Source: Candidatus Melainabacteria bacterium
GTDB lineage: Bacteria > Cyanobacteriota > Vampirovibrionia > Obscuribacterales > Obscuribacteraceae
NCBI GenBank assembly: GCA_003963305.1
Contig: RXJR01000003.1
Location: 203,383 to 267,382 of the forward strand
DNA: 64,000 bases
Direction of reading: 5' to 3'
The notes under the pieces were generated by a model. The model did no database searches, was not told where the DNA came from, and saw nothing but the letters and a program-made list of their open reading frames with translations. Positions 17,082 to 25,777 of the stretch are shown piece by piece (within the stretch, counting starts at the first letter, position 1; each line of letters opens with the position of its first letter). The translations under genes were made by a program, and so were the position numbers.

Positions 17082-19441
17082 TCTGCTGTCTGACTACGCT
17101 TCTTCGAGGTTCTCAGGGTCGCGTTCTTGACGGGCGCTGGAGTCGGATTTGGATTTATATTGACGTTCTTTTTTTTGCCAGTCGGTTTCAACGGCGTCAC
17201 ATTGCTCCCACCCGAAGAGGAAGGTGTGGTCTTTTGCGTTGTTTTCTTTCTGTGATCGCGACGTTGCACGCGTAAAACATCGCTAATCTGACTGATAGAT
17301 TGTGAGACTTTTGTTAGCTGGTCCACATCTATTACATCCAAAATGATGTTGATGGTGGCTGTCTTTTTGTCGCGGTGAGTTTCAACTCGCAAATCGCGCA
17401 GGTTTATTTTGTTGTCTGAAACTTTCTTGAGGATATCGCCGGCGATACCAACTCTGTCGAGGCATTCTACTTGCAAGGCGGCTGGATATGCGCTGCTTCG
17501 CTCCTGGGACCAATCGACTGCCATTCTTCTGTCGGCATCTACTTTTAGTAAGTTGTTGCAATCGGTTCGATGTACTGCTATGCCAGATCCACGGGTGACG
17601 ACGCCTAGAATGTCTTCTCCGGGAACTGGCTGGCAACACTTTGCCAGGTGGTGCATCAGCCCACCAAGACTGCCGATATGACTTGGTTTGCTGGGTTGAC
17701 TGGTTGGTGTTGGAGCAACGTATCCTTTTTTCGCGATTGCTTCTGCTTGTTCCTGTTCGCGAATTTTGTTGGCGACCTGAGATACAGAGAGATCTCCGTA
17801 TCCAACCGCTGCAAGAATGTCGTTTGGATCCGAGATATTGAGCTTGCGACCGACTTCTTTCAAGGCCGGCGACTTCAAAAATTCTTCCAGGTTGGAGCGA
17901 CCGAGTTCGGCTTCCAACATCTGTTTTCCCTGTTGAATGTGCTCTTCTCGATGGTGTTTCTTGAACCACTGGCGAATGCGATTTTTTGCCTGATGTGTCT
18001 TGGCGAAATTCAACCAGTCCATGGTCGGATGCGCATTCTTACTGGTTATGATTTCGACGATATCGCCGTTCTTCATGTTCGTGTTCAGCGGCACGATGCG
18101 GTCGTTGATGCGAGCACCGACGCAGCGGTGACCAACATCTGTGTGAACGCGATAAGCGAAGTCGATAGGGGTAGAGCCGGTCGGGAGGTCGAAAACATCT
18201 CCACGCGGGCTGAAGACGAACACCTCGTCTTCGAACAAATCCATTTTTACTGTGTCGAGGTACTCTTGCGCATCGACGAGATCTTGCTGCCAATCAACTA
18301 GCTGGCGCAGCCACGAAAGTTTGCGATCAACATCTGTGTCTGCTTGGGCAGCATCGCCCGCTTCCTTGTACTTCCAGTGAGCGGCGATACCATATTCGGC
18401 AATATGGTGCATTTTGCGAGTGCGGATCTGCATTTCCACAGGGCGACCTTTAGGTCCGACTATGGCAGTATGCAAAGACTGATAGCTGTTGAATTTCGGC
18501 ATGGCGATGTAGTCTTTGAACCGACCTGGAATCGGACGGAACAGTGCATGCACCAGCCCCATAACTTCATAGCATTTTTGCGTATCCGGATCGGCGTTCA
18601 ACTCGCAGAAGTTCTTATCACCATTTGATTCAATGATGATGCGAATCGCCAGCACGTCGTAAAGTTCTTCGAAGGTCTTTTCCTGACGCTTCATTTTTTT
18701 CCAGATGCCGAAGAGATGTTTCGGCCGTCCGACAATTTCTGCTTCGATTTTGCGCGCAACCAGCTCTCCACGCAGCTTTTCGACAACCTGCGTGATCAGA
18801 TATTCTCTCTCGGAGCGGCTGTCTGCAACGAGTTGAAGAATTTCTGCGTACTCTTCCGGATGCAGATACTTCAGACCGAGATCCTCCAGTTCCCACTTCA
18901 TTTGTCCGAGACCGAAGCGGTTGGCTAGAGGTGCGTAGATTTCCAGGGTTTCTTTGGCAATATCTGCTTGCTTGCGTGCCACCATGTGGTCCAGGGTGCG
19001 CATGTTATGCAGTCGGTCAGCCAGCTTTACCAGCACAACTCGCACATCTTCAGCGATTGCCACGATCAGCTTGCGGAAATTCTCCGCCTGTCGTTCTTCT
19101 TTTGAACTGAAACTGAACTTTCCGAGCTTTGTAACACCTTCGACGATCTGGCGAACATCTTTGCCAAACGCCTCTTCCATCTCTTTGGGTTTGACATCGC
19201 AATCTTCTAAGACGTCATGAAGCAGACCGGCGCTGATCGTCTGAGCGTCGCTGTTCAGCTCTGCCAGAATGCAGGCGACTTCGACCGGGTGAATGATGTA
19301 CGGTTCTTCCGATTTCCTGTATTGCCCGTCATGAGCCTTGTAGGCGAATTCATAGGCACGACGAATGAAAGCGATATCTTCAGCCCGTCGTTGTTGACGG
19401 GTGAGAATCTCAAACAGCCCCTGTTCGATCGGCTGGGACAT
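17078..19441 (-). CDS. rel: Bifunctional (p)ppGpp synthetase/hydrolase (Rel/SpoT family)
   Basis: The 787-residue protein has the full RSH layout. The HD hydrolase has His51 and the HD pair at 75-76 in GLLHDVLED. The synthetase shows YQSLHTAIVGPKGRPVE and QIRT. A TGS domain (about 405-465), a Cys-containing zinc-finger-like segment (HHLAKCCQPVPGEDI) and an ACT domain (about 660-735) follow. It makes and degrades the alarmone (p)ppGpp in response to starved ribosomes. With both active sites intact it is likely the main or only long RSH enzyme. The last ~55 residues, rich in Lys, Thr and Pro, extend beyond the ACT domain. The rdgB start overlaps its stop codon. Confidence 0.96.
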   Translation of the reverse strand: MSQPIEQGLFEILTRQQRRAEDIAFIRRAYEFAYKAHDGQYRKSEEPYIIHPVEVACILAELNSDAQTISAGLLHDVLEDCDVKPKEMEEAFGKDVRQIVEGVTKLGKFSFSSKEERQAENFRKLIVAIAEDVRVVLVKLADRLHNMRTLDHMVARKQADIAKETLEIYAPLANRFGLGQMKWELEDLGLKYLHPEEYAEILQLVADSRSEREYLITQVVEKLRGELVARKIEAEIVGRPKHLFGIWKKMKRQEKTFEELYDVLAIRIIIESNGDKNFCELNADPDTQKCYEVMGLVHALFRPIPGRFKDYIAMPKFNSYQSLHTAIVGPKGRPVEMQIRTRKMHHIAEYGIAAHWKYKEAGDAAQADTDVDRKLSWLRQLVDWQQDLVDAQEYLDTVKMDLFEDEVFVFSPRGDVFDLPTGSTPIDFAYRVHTDVGHRCVGARINDRIVPLNTNMKNGDIVEIITSKNAHPTMDWLNFAKTHQAKNRIRQWFKKHHREEHIQQGKQMLEAELGRSNLEEFLKSPALKEVGRKLNISDPNDILAAVGYGDLSVSQVANKIREQEQAEAIAKKGYVAPTPTSQPSKPSHIGSLGGLMHHLAKCCQPVPGEDILGVVTRGSGIAVHRTDCNNLLKVDADRRMAVDWSQERSSAYPAALQVECLDRVGIAGDILKKVSDNKINLRDLRVETHRDKKTATINIILDVIDVDQLTKVSQSISQISDVLRVQRRDHRKKTTQKTTPSSSGGSNVTPLKPTGKKKNVNINPNPTPAPVKNATLRTSKKRSQTAE

Positions 19442-19621
19442 CTACACTTCCATGTGTTTGAAGAGGGAAGGAAAAACCTTCGAAATTAATGAAGATTATA
19501 CAATTCCCGAAACCTTGTTCCCAGCGTTGATTAAGCAGCGTGACGACAAAATGCAATCCTTTCACAGGTTTAATGCATTTGTCTTCGCCTTCAGCCGGGT
19601 TTGCAAGTGGTCACAGGGGCG

Positions 19622-20515
19622 CTATTTTGCCCAGGGAACGCTGTTTATGTCTTTTGGCAGCGGGCTGCCACTAGCTCCCCAATTATTGTCGGAGCCGTAA
19701 CTGTCGTAATAATTTCTCGGTTGATTTTTGGTCGGAGGAGCCGCCGGCGCTGTGACCGCGGTGGAACCGGAGGCGTAGTAACCTCCAGAGGCGGTGGGAT
19801 CAGCTGTCGCCGGCTGATAATAATTTCCTGAGGATGGGCTGGGTCCTGTCTGGATGACACGATTGGGTACTGTGCCATGAAACGAACCACCGAATCCGGT
19901 TCCCATAAAAGCCGGATTTCCTATGCCACCAAATCCGAAGCCGCCATAATTGACGGAAGAGAAGGCTGACCAGCCGCGCCCCCATCCTCCTCCCCAGGCA
20001 CCACCGCCCCAGCCGCCGCCCCAACCTCCAAGCGACCTGCCGACGAATGGTAATCCGAACGATCCAACATAAGGAACAGCTGGAATTCCAAAACCGCCTA
20101 AACCAAAACCACCTAAACCAAAACCGCCTGCGTAAGGGATTCTTCCGAGTGCCGCAGAACCGATGCCTGTTCCCCAGCCACCATAAGTTGGCAGAAATGG
20201 AGAGCCCCACAACGGTCTCGGCGCTCCGTAAAGAGCGGGAGTTGAAAGGAAGTTCGGATTCAATCCGGCGTTGGCAACGGATGCGGGATTCAGCACGTTG
20301 AGCGGGTTAGTGGTATCACTCGTGGTACCCGGTGTGAATATTTGGGCAGGAACTACAGTAGGAGCGACATAAGGCCAACCTTGTGAAGCACCGGGAACGC
20401 TAAAGTGACCTACCTGAACGCTGTCGGTCGCCTCGGCGTTGGAAGAGAAAGCCAGAGTCATAAGCCCTGCGGCGGTGACAGCGACCGTGTTCAGCTTCAA
20501 CAGACCTTTGTGCAT
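19622..20515 (-). CDS. Exported Gly-rich protein
   Basis: Read from the ATG at 20515, the 297-residue protein has a clear signal peptide (KLNTVAVTAAGLMTLAFSS, cut near NAEA). The mature part is rich in Gly, Pro, Trp, Phe and Tyr, with repeats such as GGFGLGGFGLGGFG and GGWGGGWGGGAWGGGWGRG, and a Tyr/Ser/Pro-rich tail ending VPWAK. No catalytic domain is visible; a structural surface protein is possible. The start was chosen because GGGAG lies six bases upstream of this ATG; a longer frame to 20572 would hide the signal peptide. It lies upstream of rel on the same strand (180-bp gap) and is divergent from the SRPBCC gene. Confidence 0.82.
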   Translation of the reverse strand: MHKGLLKLNTVAVTAAGLMTLAFSSNAEATDSVQVGHFSVPGASQGWPYVAPTVVPAQIFTPGTTSDTTNPLNVLNPASVANAGLNPNFLSTPALYGAPRPLWGSPFLPTYGGWGTGIGSAALGRIPYAGGFGLGGFGLGGFGIPAVPYVGSFGLPFVGRSLGGWGGGWGGGAWGGGWGRGWSAFSSVNYGGFGFGGIGNPAFMGTGFGGSFHGTVPNRVIQTGPSPSSGNYYQPATADPTASGGYYASGSTAVTAPAAPPTKNQPRNYYDSYGSDNNWGASGSPLPKDINSVPWAK

Positions 20516-20755
20516 GCGCAACTCCCTGGTTACTTTCGGCCAGACTTTTGATTTATCGATCATACTGCGCACGGCAGAAAATTAGACTTTCTTTTCGCGG
20601 AACATGATTATGGGGTTGCGCGTCTTAACCGTTATTGAAGGTTCTGATGCGAAGGCCCAGACCCTGGGGTATTCGCGCGCGCTGGTGGGTTACGAAATGG
20701 TGCTCAGGACTACATCTTCAATGCATATTCCTGTACGGATCTGGAGTCTTAGCCA

Positions 20756-21352
20756 ATGATTCGACCATTAATCACCGCCTGCAGTGTGCTCGCCATCTTT
20801 TCGGCCGTAGTGGTTTCTTCGTCGCCGCCGGCTGTAGCAGCTTCTCCTCAAGCACCTACTGTTGAATCATATTCGGCGTGCGAAGAACAGATTGGTCCGC
20901 GTATTTATCAAGTCAGCAGAGTTGTCATCGACGCAGCACCGAATCAGGTGCAAGATGTTATCACCGACTACGATCACACCGATAAGGTTTTCGACAACGT
21001 CTCTAAGTGCAAAGTTGTGAAAGAGTCTGGTGATTTGAAGCATGTTGCATTCACCGTCAAGACACTTGGAAGTTTGATCACGTGTGATTACGTGCTTGAA
21101 ATAAAGTCGACTCCCGGACGAATCGAATGGAAGCGAGTCAGTGGAGCGTTTAAGGCTAACGAAGGTTTCTGGAAATTCGAACCTACCAATGGCGGACGGT
21201 CGACTCTAGTAACCTACGCGAAATATGTGGATGGTGGTCTTCTGGCCCCTAAGTTCATCGTCAATCGCGAAATTCGTAATTCAATGCCTGTGATTATGGC
21301 TAATCTGAAAAGCACCGCTGAACATGACAATGCTGTAGCTGCGAAGCCCTGA
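20756..21352 (+). CDS. Exported SRPBCC (START/polyketide-cyclase-like) protein
   Basis: The 198-residue protein has a signal peptide (cut probably after AVAAS, about residue 30) followed by one SRPBCC-type hydrophobic-pocket domain: an initial strand QVSRVVIDAAPNQVQDVITDYD, the central CDYVLEIKS and GRIEWKRVSG, and the C-terminal helix NREIRNSMPVIMANLKS. Such domains bind lipids or other hydrophobic ligands; the ligand here is unknown. GGAG lies nine bases before the ATG. The last codons (AAKP, stop) are part of a 20-bp tandem repeat that continues beyond the gene, so the C-terminus may have been altered by repeat expansion. Confidence 0.8.
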   Translation: MIRPLITACSVLAIFSAVVVSSSPPAVAASPQAPTVESYSACEEQIGPRIYQVSRVVIDAAPNQVQDVITDYDHTDKVFDNVSKCKVVKESGDLKHVAFTVKTLGSLITCDYVLEIKSTPGRIEWKRVSGAFKANEGFWKFEPTNGGRSTLVTYAKYVDGGLLAPKFIVNREIRNSMPVIMANLKSTAEHDNAVAAKP

Positions 21353-21433
21353 GTTTAGCTGCGAAGCCCTGAGTTTAACTGCGAAGCCTTGAGTTAACTG
21401 CGAAGCCTTGAGTTAACTGCGAAGCCTTGAGTT
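21337..21433 (+). repeat. Tandem repeat (5 units of 19-20 bp) spanning a stop codon
   Basis: Two identical 20-bp units (AGCTGCGAAGCCCTGAGTTT at 21337 and 21357) are followed by three identical 19-bp units (AACTGCGAAGCCTTGAGTT at 21377, 21396 and 21415) and a decayed sixth start at 21434. The first unit contains the stop codon of the SRPBCC gene (TGA at 21350-21352). The units show no dyad symmetry and no terminator features. Confidence 0.95.
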
Positions 21434-21501
21434 AGCTGCGAACTTTGACCTACGAATCTAGAATCTTACTGCGCAATCTTGCGTTAACCGAGGCATTGAG
21501 T

Positions 21502-22251
21502 TTAGCCGACTGGCACCACTGACAGTGGCCACTCAATAGTGTCTATTCTTTCCGAGTAATGTAAAAGCGGCTTGCAATCCGGAAGTTCGAAACCTAGCGG
21601 TCTCGTCATGGAGTTGATTTCGAACTCGGCTTCGGCTGGTTGGAGCGGCCAGACGTCGTGATGTATAACGCCGCGATGAAGTTGACGTGTTGAATCAGTC
21701 GTGTACAGGCAGTAACGTTCAGTCAAGAAACGATCGATCGAACCGTTGCCCGCATTGATCACATCACCTGTGGGTCTATAGGACAGGATAATTGCGGCTT
21801 CCTCGCTGGCACGTTCGCTCGTATAGTCAACAATTCCATCTTTCTTTTCATGCATTGACATTTTCGCTCTGAAATAGGGGAGATGGTAAAACTTTCTTGC
21901 TATCAAAACTGCGATTGTATTTGAACAATCGAGGCTGAAGAAATAGACGCCTGGAATTCCATCTCGGACAACATACGTGCGTACGTTCAACTCTAAAAAG
22001 TTGGAGAGACGACTCTTTGTTTTCGGCGTATAGCGAGGATAGACGTCGTTCATCACGAACGGAACAATGCCGACCCATGCGTAACCATCGAATAAGTCGA
22101 GTTCAAGCGAATTGGGAACGAGATCTCGAATGATTTCTGCTTTGATTGGCCAGTGGGCAAAAAGTAGCTTAGCCCAGGTCTGGCTCATCACCCAGAGGGA
22201 TGTGGGCACCGGAAACGGTCGATGCTCGACTTTTGACAATAACGGATGCAT
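21502..22251 (-). CDS. DUF2071 / YqjF-like family protein
   Basis: The 249-residue protein resembles the DUF2071 (YqjF) family, which shares a fold with acetoacetate decarboxylase. Typical stretches are LLFAHWPIKAEIIRDLVPN near the N-terminus, FDGYAWVGIVPFVMNDV, FLELNVRTYVVRDGIPGVYF and the late segment VWPLQPAEAEF. The biochemical role of the family is not established. AAGGA is placed about nine bases before the ATG at 22251. It converges on the SRPBCC gene and its tandem repeat and is divergent from the next gene. Confidence 0.82.
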   Translation of the reverse strand: MHPLLSKVEHRPFPVPTSLWVMSQTWAKLLFAHWPIKAEIIRDLVPNSLELDLFDGYAWVGIVPFVMNDVYPRYTPKTKSRLSNFLELNVRTYVVRDGIPGVYFFSLDCSNTIAVLIARKFYHLPYFRAKMSMHEKKDGIVDYTSERASEEAAIILSYRPTGDVINAGNGSIDRFLTERYCLYTTDSTRQLHRGVIHHDVWPLQPAEAEFEINSMTRPLGFELPDCKPLLHYSERIDTIEWPLSVVPVG

Positions 22252-22480
22252 ACATCAAATCCTTTCCTGACGCCTTCGCTGATTCGGTGTGAATCATACC
22301 CGATGAGCCAAATCATTTATAAATTCTGTGGACGTTGTATCTGCATGTTATCGCGGCTCTTTTACAACGTGTACCCTGCCTGTATCATTTAGATCTACTG
22401 AATGGATGCTCTTGTTTCGATTACACAGGGCATCGAAACACTCAGTCAGGCAATCAACGGTTGAGTTCGGGTGAATTGGA

Positions 22481-22975
22481 ATGAAAAGTGCTGATGGGTG
22501 GATGAAAGACGGTAACCCTGAGCAATACGAGATCGGTATTGACGACAGTACTGTGCACAATGCCTCTCCCAGTTTGGCGATTCGCTTTAATTCAGATGAT
22601 GAGCCCGCTGGTTTCGCAGCCGCATTTCAGAATCTTGAGGCGCGGAAGTTTCTGGACAAACGCCTTAGAATGACGGCTTTTGTCAAAACTGAGCAGGTCG
22701 ATGGCGCTGGATTGTGGATGCGTGTGGATGGTCCAAACGAGGACCAGCCCCTAGCATTCGACAATATGTTCACGCGGCAAATTAAGAACACCACGGACTG
22801 GAAGCGCTATGAAGTTGTTCTAGATATTCCAGCGCGAGCGACAGGAATCTCCTATGGCGCTCTGCTGAATGGAAAAGGACAGGTTTGGGTTGCGGATTTC
22901 AACTTTGAAGAGGTTGGCAATGATGTTGCCACAACAGTCAAGAAACCGCGGAAAACGGCGACACGAAGCGCCTAG
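22481..22975 (+). CDS. Cytoplasmic jelly-roll (carbohydrate-binding-like) domain protein
   Basis: The 164-residue product consists of one beta-rich domain with the pattern GLWMRVDGPNEDQPLAFDNM, TTDWKRYEVVLDIPA and GKGQVWVADFNFEEV. I associate this pattern with a galactose-binding-like module that occurs alone or attached to regulators. It has no signal peptide and no catalytic motif. The function is unknown. Nothing upstream suggests a longer protein; the ATG at 22481 is weakly supported by TTGGA directly before it. The C-terminal 15 residues are basic (KKPRKTATRSA). Confidence 0.7.
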   Translation: MKSADGWMKDGNPEQYEIGIDDSTVHNASPSLAIRFNSDDEPAGFAAAFQNLEARKFLDKRLRMTAFVKTEQVDGAGLWMRVDGPNEDQPLAFDNMFTRQIKNTTDWKRYEVVLDIPARATGISYGALLNGKGQVWVADFNFEEVGNDVATTVKKPRKTATRSA

Positions 22976-22993
22976 CGATTTTGGCTGGTCGCG

Positions 22994-23140
22994 TTAGTTC
23001 CTGTGGCTGAGACTCACAGGTGCGTCTTCGCGGGGAGTTTCTTCCAGGCCTTCGCAGCATTTGCTCAGATCGATGGTGATTGAGAATACTCGGATGATCT
23101 CTAACGTTTTAACAATCGAACTGGATTCGGTGTTGTTCAT
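22994..23140 (-). CDS. Possible small protein (48 residues)
   Basis: A short frame begins at an ATG (23140) with GAGGGC about six bases upstream and encodes MNNTESSSIVKTLEIIRVF, then a Cys-Cys pair, and an acidic/polar tail. It is similar in style to short leader or unknown peptides but I recognise no family. Its 3' end overlaps a hairpin (23000-23020). Composition is not decisive, so it may be spurious. Confidence 0.35.
   Translation of the reverse strand: MNNTESSSIVKTLEIIRVFSITIDLSKCCEGLEETPREDAPVSLSHRN
23000..23020. terminator. Hairpin at a convergent junction, possible weak terminator
   Basis: CCTGTG (23000-23005) and CACAGG (23015-23020) form a 6-bp stem with a 9-base loop, 25 bp after the stop of the jelly-roll gene. 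No T-run follows on either strand, so intrinsic termination is unsure. Confidence 0.3.
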
Positions 23141-23241
23141 TAAATAGCCCTCGCCTCGTTGTCGGTAAGATACATCAACCATCGTGACGATGTCGTGACT
23201 AAACTGAATCTACTAATGCGATGAGAATGACGCTATCTTTT

Positions 23242-23964
23242 CTATTCCTTCTTTGCTTTGCCTACCTGGCTGAGCATCATTACGCCAACAAGGACCAGCA
23301 CCAGATAGAATTTCTGCTGGCTAAAGAGGGTGTAGCCGATCTTGATTAAATTGAGCGGCACGTTGAGCTGATAAGCCACAGCCATAGATGTGTCCCACAG
23401 CAGTGCGTTCAGTGGCTCGACGAACCACATCAGGCCGAAAACCAGCCAGATTCCATACCTTCCGAAATTGTTCATTGCTATACGTACAGGACGTGGCAGA
23501 AAGGGTTCAATCACTCCGTAACCGTCCAGGGGAGGAATTGGCAACGAATTCAGAAAAAATGCCACGATTTGCAAAAGCACGAGAAACGCCATGGCTGGAG
23601 CTAGCCAGGCAAGATTGTCCGGCGGCTGAATGTTCAATAAAAATGGAAGTGCGTAGACGAAAATCATAATCGCGCTTCCCAGTGGTCCGGCCGCTGAAAC
23701 AGCTGAATGCCAGAATCGATTCTTAAGGGCGCTTCGATCGATATAGACTGCTGCACCTGGTAATGCGATTCCACCAATCATGAGCATGACAATCGGCACC
23801 ACCAGTGTGAGTCCTGGATCCGTATATTTGAGAGGGTTTAAGGTGAGGTAACCTTTCTCTTTAACTGATTTGTCGCCACCGATGTAGGCTACCAGCGCAT
23901 GACAAAATTCGTGCACGCAAAGTGCTAATATCCAGCCGAAGCAAACTGTGAGTGCTAGAAACAT
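23242..23964 (-). CDS. Site-2 protease-family (M50) membrane metalloprotease
   Basis: The 240-residue protein is mostly membrane helices, with HEFCH at residues 18-22 in the first helix (zinc ligands His18 and His22, catalytic Glu19). The second motif, LNSLPIPPLDGYGV, corresponds to the family NPxPxxxLDG. This is the compact M50B type, without PDZ or CBS domains, found widely in bacteria and cyanobacteria. It would cut transmembrane substrates inside the membrane; no candidate substrate is adjacent. It converges on the jelly-roll gene. Confidence 0.88.
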   Translation of the reverse strand: MFLALTVCFGWILALCVHEFCHALVAYIGGDKSVKEKGYLTLNPLKYTDPGLTLVVPIVMLMIGGIALPGAAVYIDRSALKNRFWHSAVSAAGPLGSAIMIFVYALPFLLNIQPPDNLAWLAPAMAFLVLLQIVAFFLNSLPIPPLDGYGVIEPFLPRPVRIAMNNFGRYGIWLVFGLMWFVEPLNALLWDTSMAVAYQLNVPLNLIKIGYTLFSQQKFYLVLVLVGVMMLSQVGKAKKE

Positions 23965-24079
23965 TTTGGTCCCGCGAAGCTAAGTTAAGGGTAACACAGC
24001 GCGATCAAGCGCGATTATGCATGTTCCATGCATCAGTATCAGATGCGTTCCCCTGCGTGTCGATAGGGGCGGGTGCGTA

Positions 24080-25000
24080 TCAAATGCGGTGGCGCCGTTG
24101 CTCGTACGCTTTGACGTTGCAATAAGCCATTCTCAGTGCGGGCACTTCCACGTCTTTTTTCTCAGCTCTGGCGATAAGGTCGCCCAGGATTTGGTCACCT
24201 TCGACGTTGTTTCCTTTTTCCAGATCGCGCAGCATTGATGCGGCGAGCGTTGATTTCTCATCGATAGATCTTGCTAATGTGTCACGCACGAATTGTTCGC
24301 CTGGTTCGTGCCCGTGTGCTTTCATGACGGCAAGACACTCATTCAACATCTGTTCTGCGATTTCTTTGCCGCCGGGCGAGCGCGCAATCTCGCCAATGTT
24401 GGCTCGCATCAAGCAGTTCAGACCGGCAAGAGTGGCTAACATTACCCACTTTTCCCACATGTCCTTCTGTATGTTCGTGCTGGCAATCGATTTGTTTTTC
24501 GCTTCTGCGGTCATTTCCTTGATCGCTTTGATGCGTGGAGACATATCGCCGTTTAGTTCACCGAATTTGAGTGTATGCGCATCGTTCAAGTGTACGATAC
24601 GTCCGCGTTCGTCTACAGTCGCGGAAATAATGCACATTCCGCCTATGACGCGTTCCTTGCCGAAAGACTTCTGCAGCTCATCTATATGTCGCAGTCCGTT
24701 TAGTAATGGAAAAATTGTTGTGTTGCTGCCCACTCCAGGCTTGATTGCAGCTATTGCGCTGGGTAGATCAAACGCTTTGCAAGAGAGAATTATAAGTTCG
24801 AATGGTTCTTGAACCTTCTCGATCAGCTTGACGTCCGGCCGCGTTATGTCACCAGTGGCACTCTTTACTATAAGTCCAGTTTCGCGGAGTTGTTCTGCCT
24901 TCTTTGGTCTTACTAGAAAAGTGACGTCTGCCCCGGCTTCTAACAGTCTCGCTCCAAAATAGCCGCCGGTGGCACCTGCACCTAATATAAGTGTCTGCAC
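24080..25000 (-). CDS. panE: 2-dehydropantoate 2-reductase (ketopantoate reductase)
   Basis: The 306-residue protein starts with a Rossmann NADPH-binding loop (LILGAGATGGYFGARLLEAG). It contains the central SCKAFDLPSAI, the catalytic-helix region KWVMLATLAGLNCLMRANIGEI and the late stretch STLAASMLRDLEKGNNVEGDQI, all typical of the ApbA/PanE family. It would reduce ketopantoate to pantoate for coenzyme A synthesis; related family members act on other 2-oxoacids, so the substrate is likely rather than certain. The start is a GTG at 25000 with GAGGGG upstream. A GGTT microsatellite lies about 100 bp upstream. Confidence 0.85.
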   Translation of the reverse strand: MQTLILGAGATGGYFGARLLEAGADVTFLVRPKKAEQLRETGLIVKSATGDITRPDVKLIEKVQEPFELIILSCKAFDLPSAIAAIKPGVGSNTTIFPLLNGLRHIDELQKSFGKERVIGGMCIISATVDERGRIVHLNDAHTLKFGELNGDMSPRIKAIKEMTAEAKNKSIASTNIQKDMWEKWVMLATLAGLNCLMRANIGEIARSPGGKEIAEQMLNECLAVMKAHGHEPGEQFVRDTLARSIDEKSTLAASMLRDLEKGNNVEGDQILGDLIARAEKKDVEVPALRMAYCNVKAYEQRRHRI

Positions 25001-25099
25001 TTGAATCCCCTCTCAGTCCCATAAATTATTGCACGCGAGATAAGTGGAATTGCAACGGATGGAGATCAGACCTATGTAACACTAACGCTATTGAGCGTC

Positions 25100-25131
25100 G
25101 GTTGGTTGGTTGGTTGGTTGGTTGATTGGTT
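25100..25131. repeat. GGTT tetranucleotide microsatellite
   Basis: Six perfect GGTT units (25100-25123) are followed by GATT and one more GGTT. The tract lies in the 141-bp gap between ybaK and panE, both read right to left, so it is in the panE leader or promoter region. The other strand reads AACC repeats. Confidence 0.95.
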
Positions 25132-25141
25132 GTGAATTGAG

Positions 25142-25663
25142 CTAGCAAAAGTAATTGCTCAAATCTCTAACGATATTTACTGATGATTCTTTGTCTGTGA
25201 GATTGGCAATAATCGCGTTCGTTGCTTTCACGAGGTCGTGTGGTGTAATCATGATTTCTTCGCCCCACTGACCAGCGCCGACTCCAAGTATTTCTTGCTT
25301 TGCCAGAGATTCGTCTAGAACAGTGCGAAAGCCCTCGGGCTGCCAGTGAAAGGGGGGAATCGATCCGATTACATAGCCTGTCACTTTCTGCACTACATCT
25401 GGTGCAGCCATTTTTATATTGCGCGAACCGAGAGCCTTTTTGAGATGACCAGAGACGACGTTTTGATCTGCGCCAACCATGATCAGCGCATGTTCAGGTT
25501 TGTCGGTTTCAAAAATCAGCGTCTTCACCATCTGGCGTTCGCTGAACCCGAGCGCCTCCGCCACATTTGCGGCGCCCTTCTCTGTTGTCGGCGGAAAGGA
25601 GAGGCGCTTGTAGTGTATACCGTGGCGATCTAAATATTCGTGAGCCGGAAGAATTATCGTCAT
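25142..25663 (-). CDS. YbaK/EbsC-type aminoacyl-tRNA deacylase
   Basis: The 173-residue protein matches the YbaK/ProX editing-domain family. It shows the invariant lysine in QMVKTLIF, the stretch HALIMVGADQNV and the later GYVIGSIPPFHWQPEGF. Family members hydrolyse mischarged Cys-tRNA(Pro) or Ala-tRNA(Pro). Free-standing copies act in trans on tRNAs. The ATG at 25663 is preferred; a GTG nine bases upstream is possible, and no Shine-Dalgarno sequence decides. It is divergent from the alcohol dehydrogenase gene. Confidence 0.87.
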   Translation of the reverse strand: MTIILPAHEYLDRHGIHYKRLSFPPTTEKGAANVAEALGFSERQMVKTLIFETDKPEHALIMVGADQNVVSGHLKKALGSRNIKMAAPDVVQKVTGYVIGSIPPFHWQPEGFRTVLDESLAKQEILGVGAGQWGEEIMITPHDLVKATNAIIANLTDKESSVNIVRDLSNYFC

Positions 25664-25777
25664 GCAATGCACATTTCATAACTGAAAGCAGCAAGAGTTA
25701 TACCATATGGAAGCAGCTGACTAAGTGTTGGCAAGTGGCTTTGCGCCAGCGGTGTCATAGGGAATGAGGTGCAGTAC

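Noticed and set aside
21337..21433. Possible CRISPR-like or attachment-site repeat
   Set aside because: Units are directly tandem with no spacers and no cas genes are present; no integrase is near.
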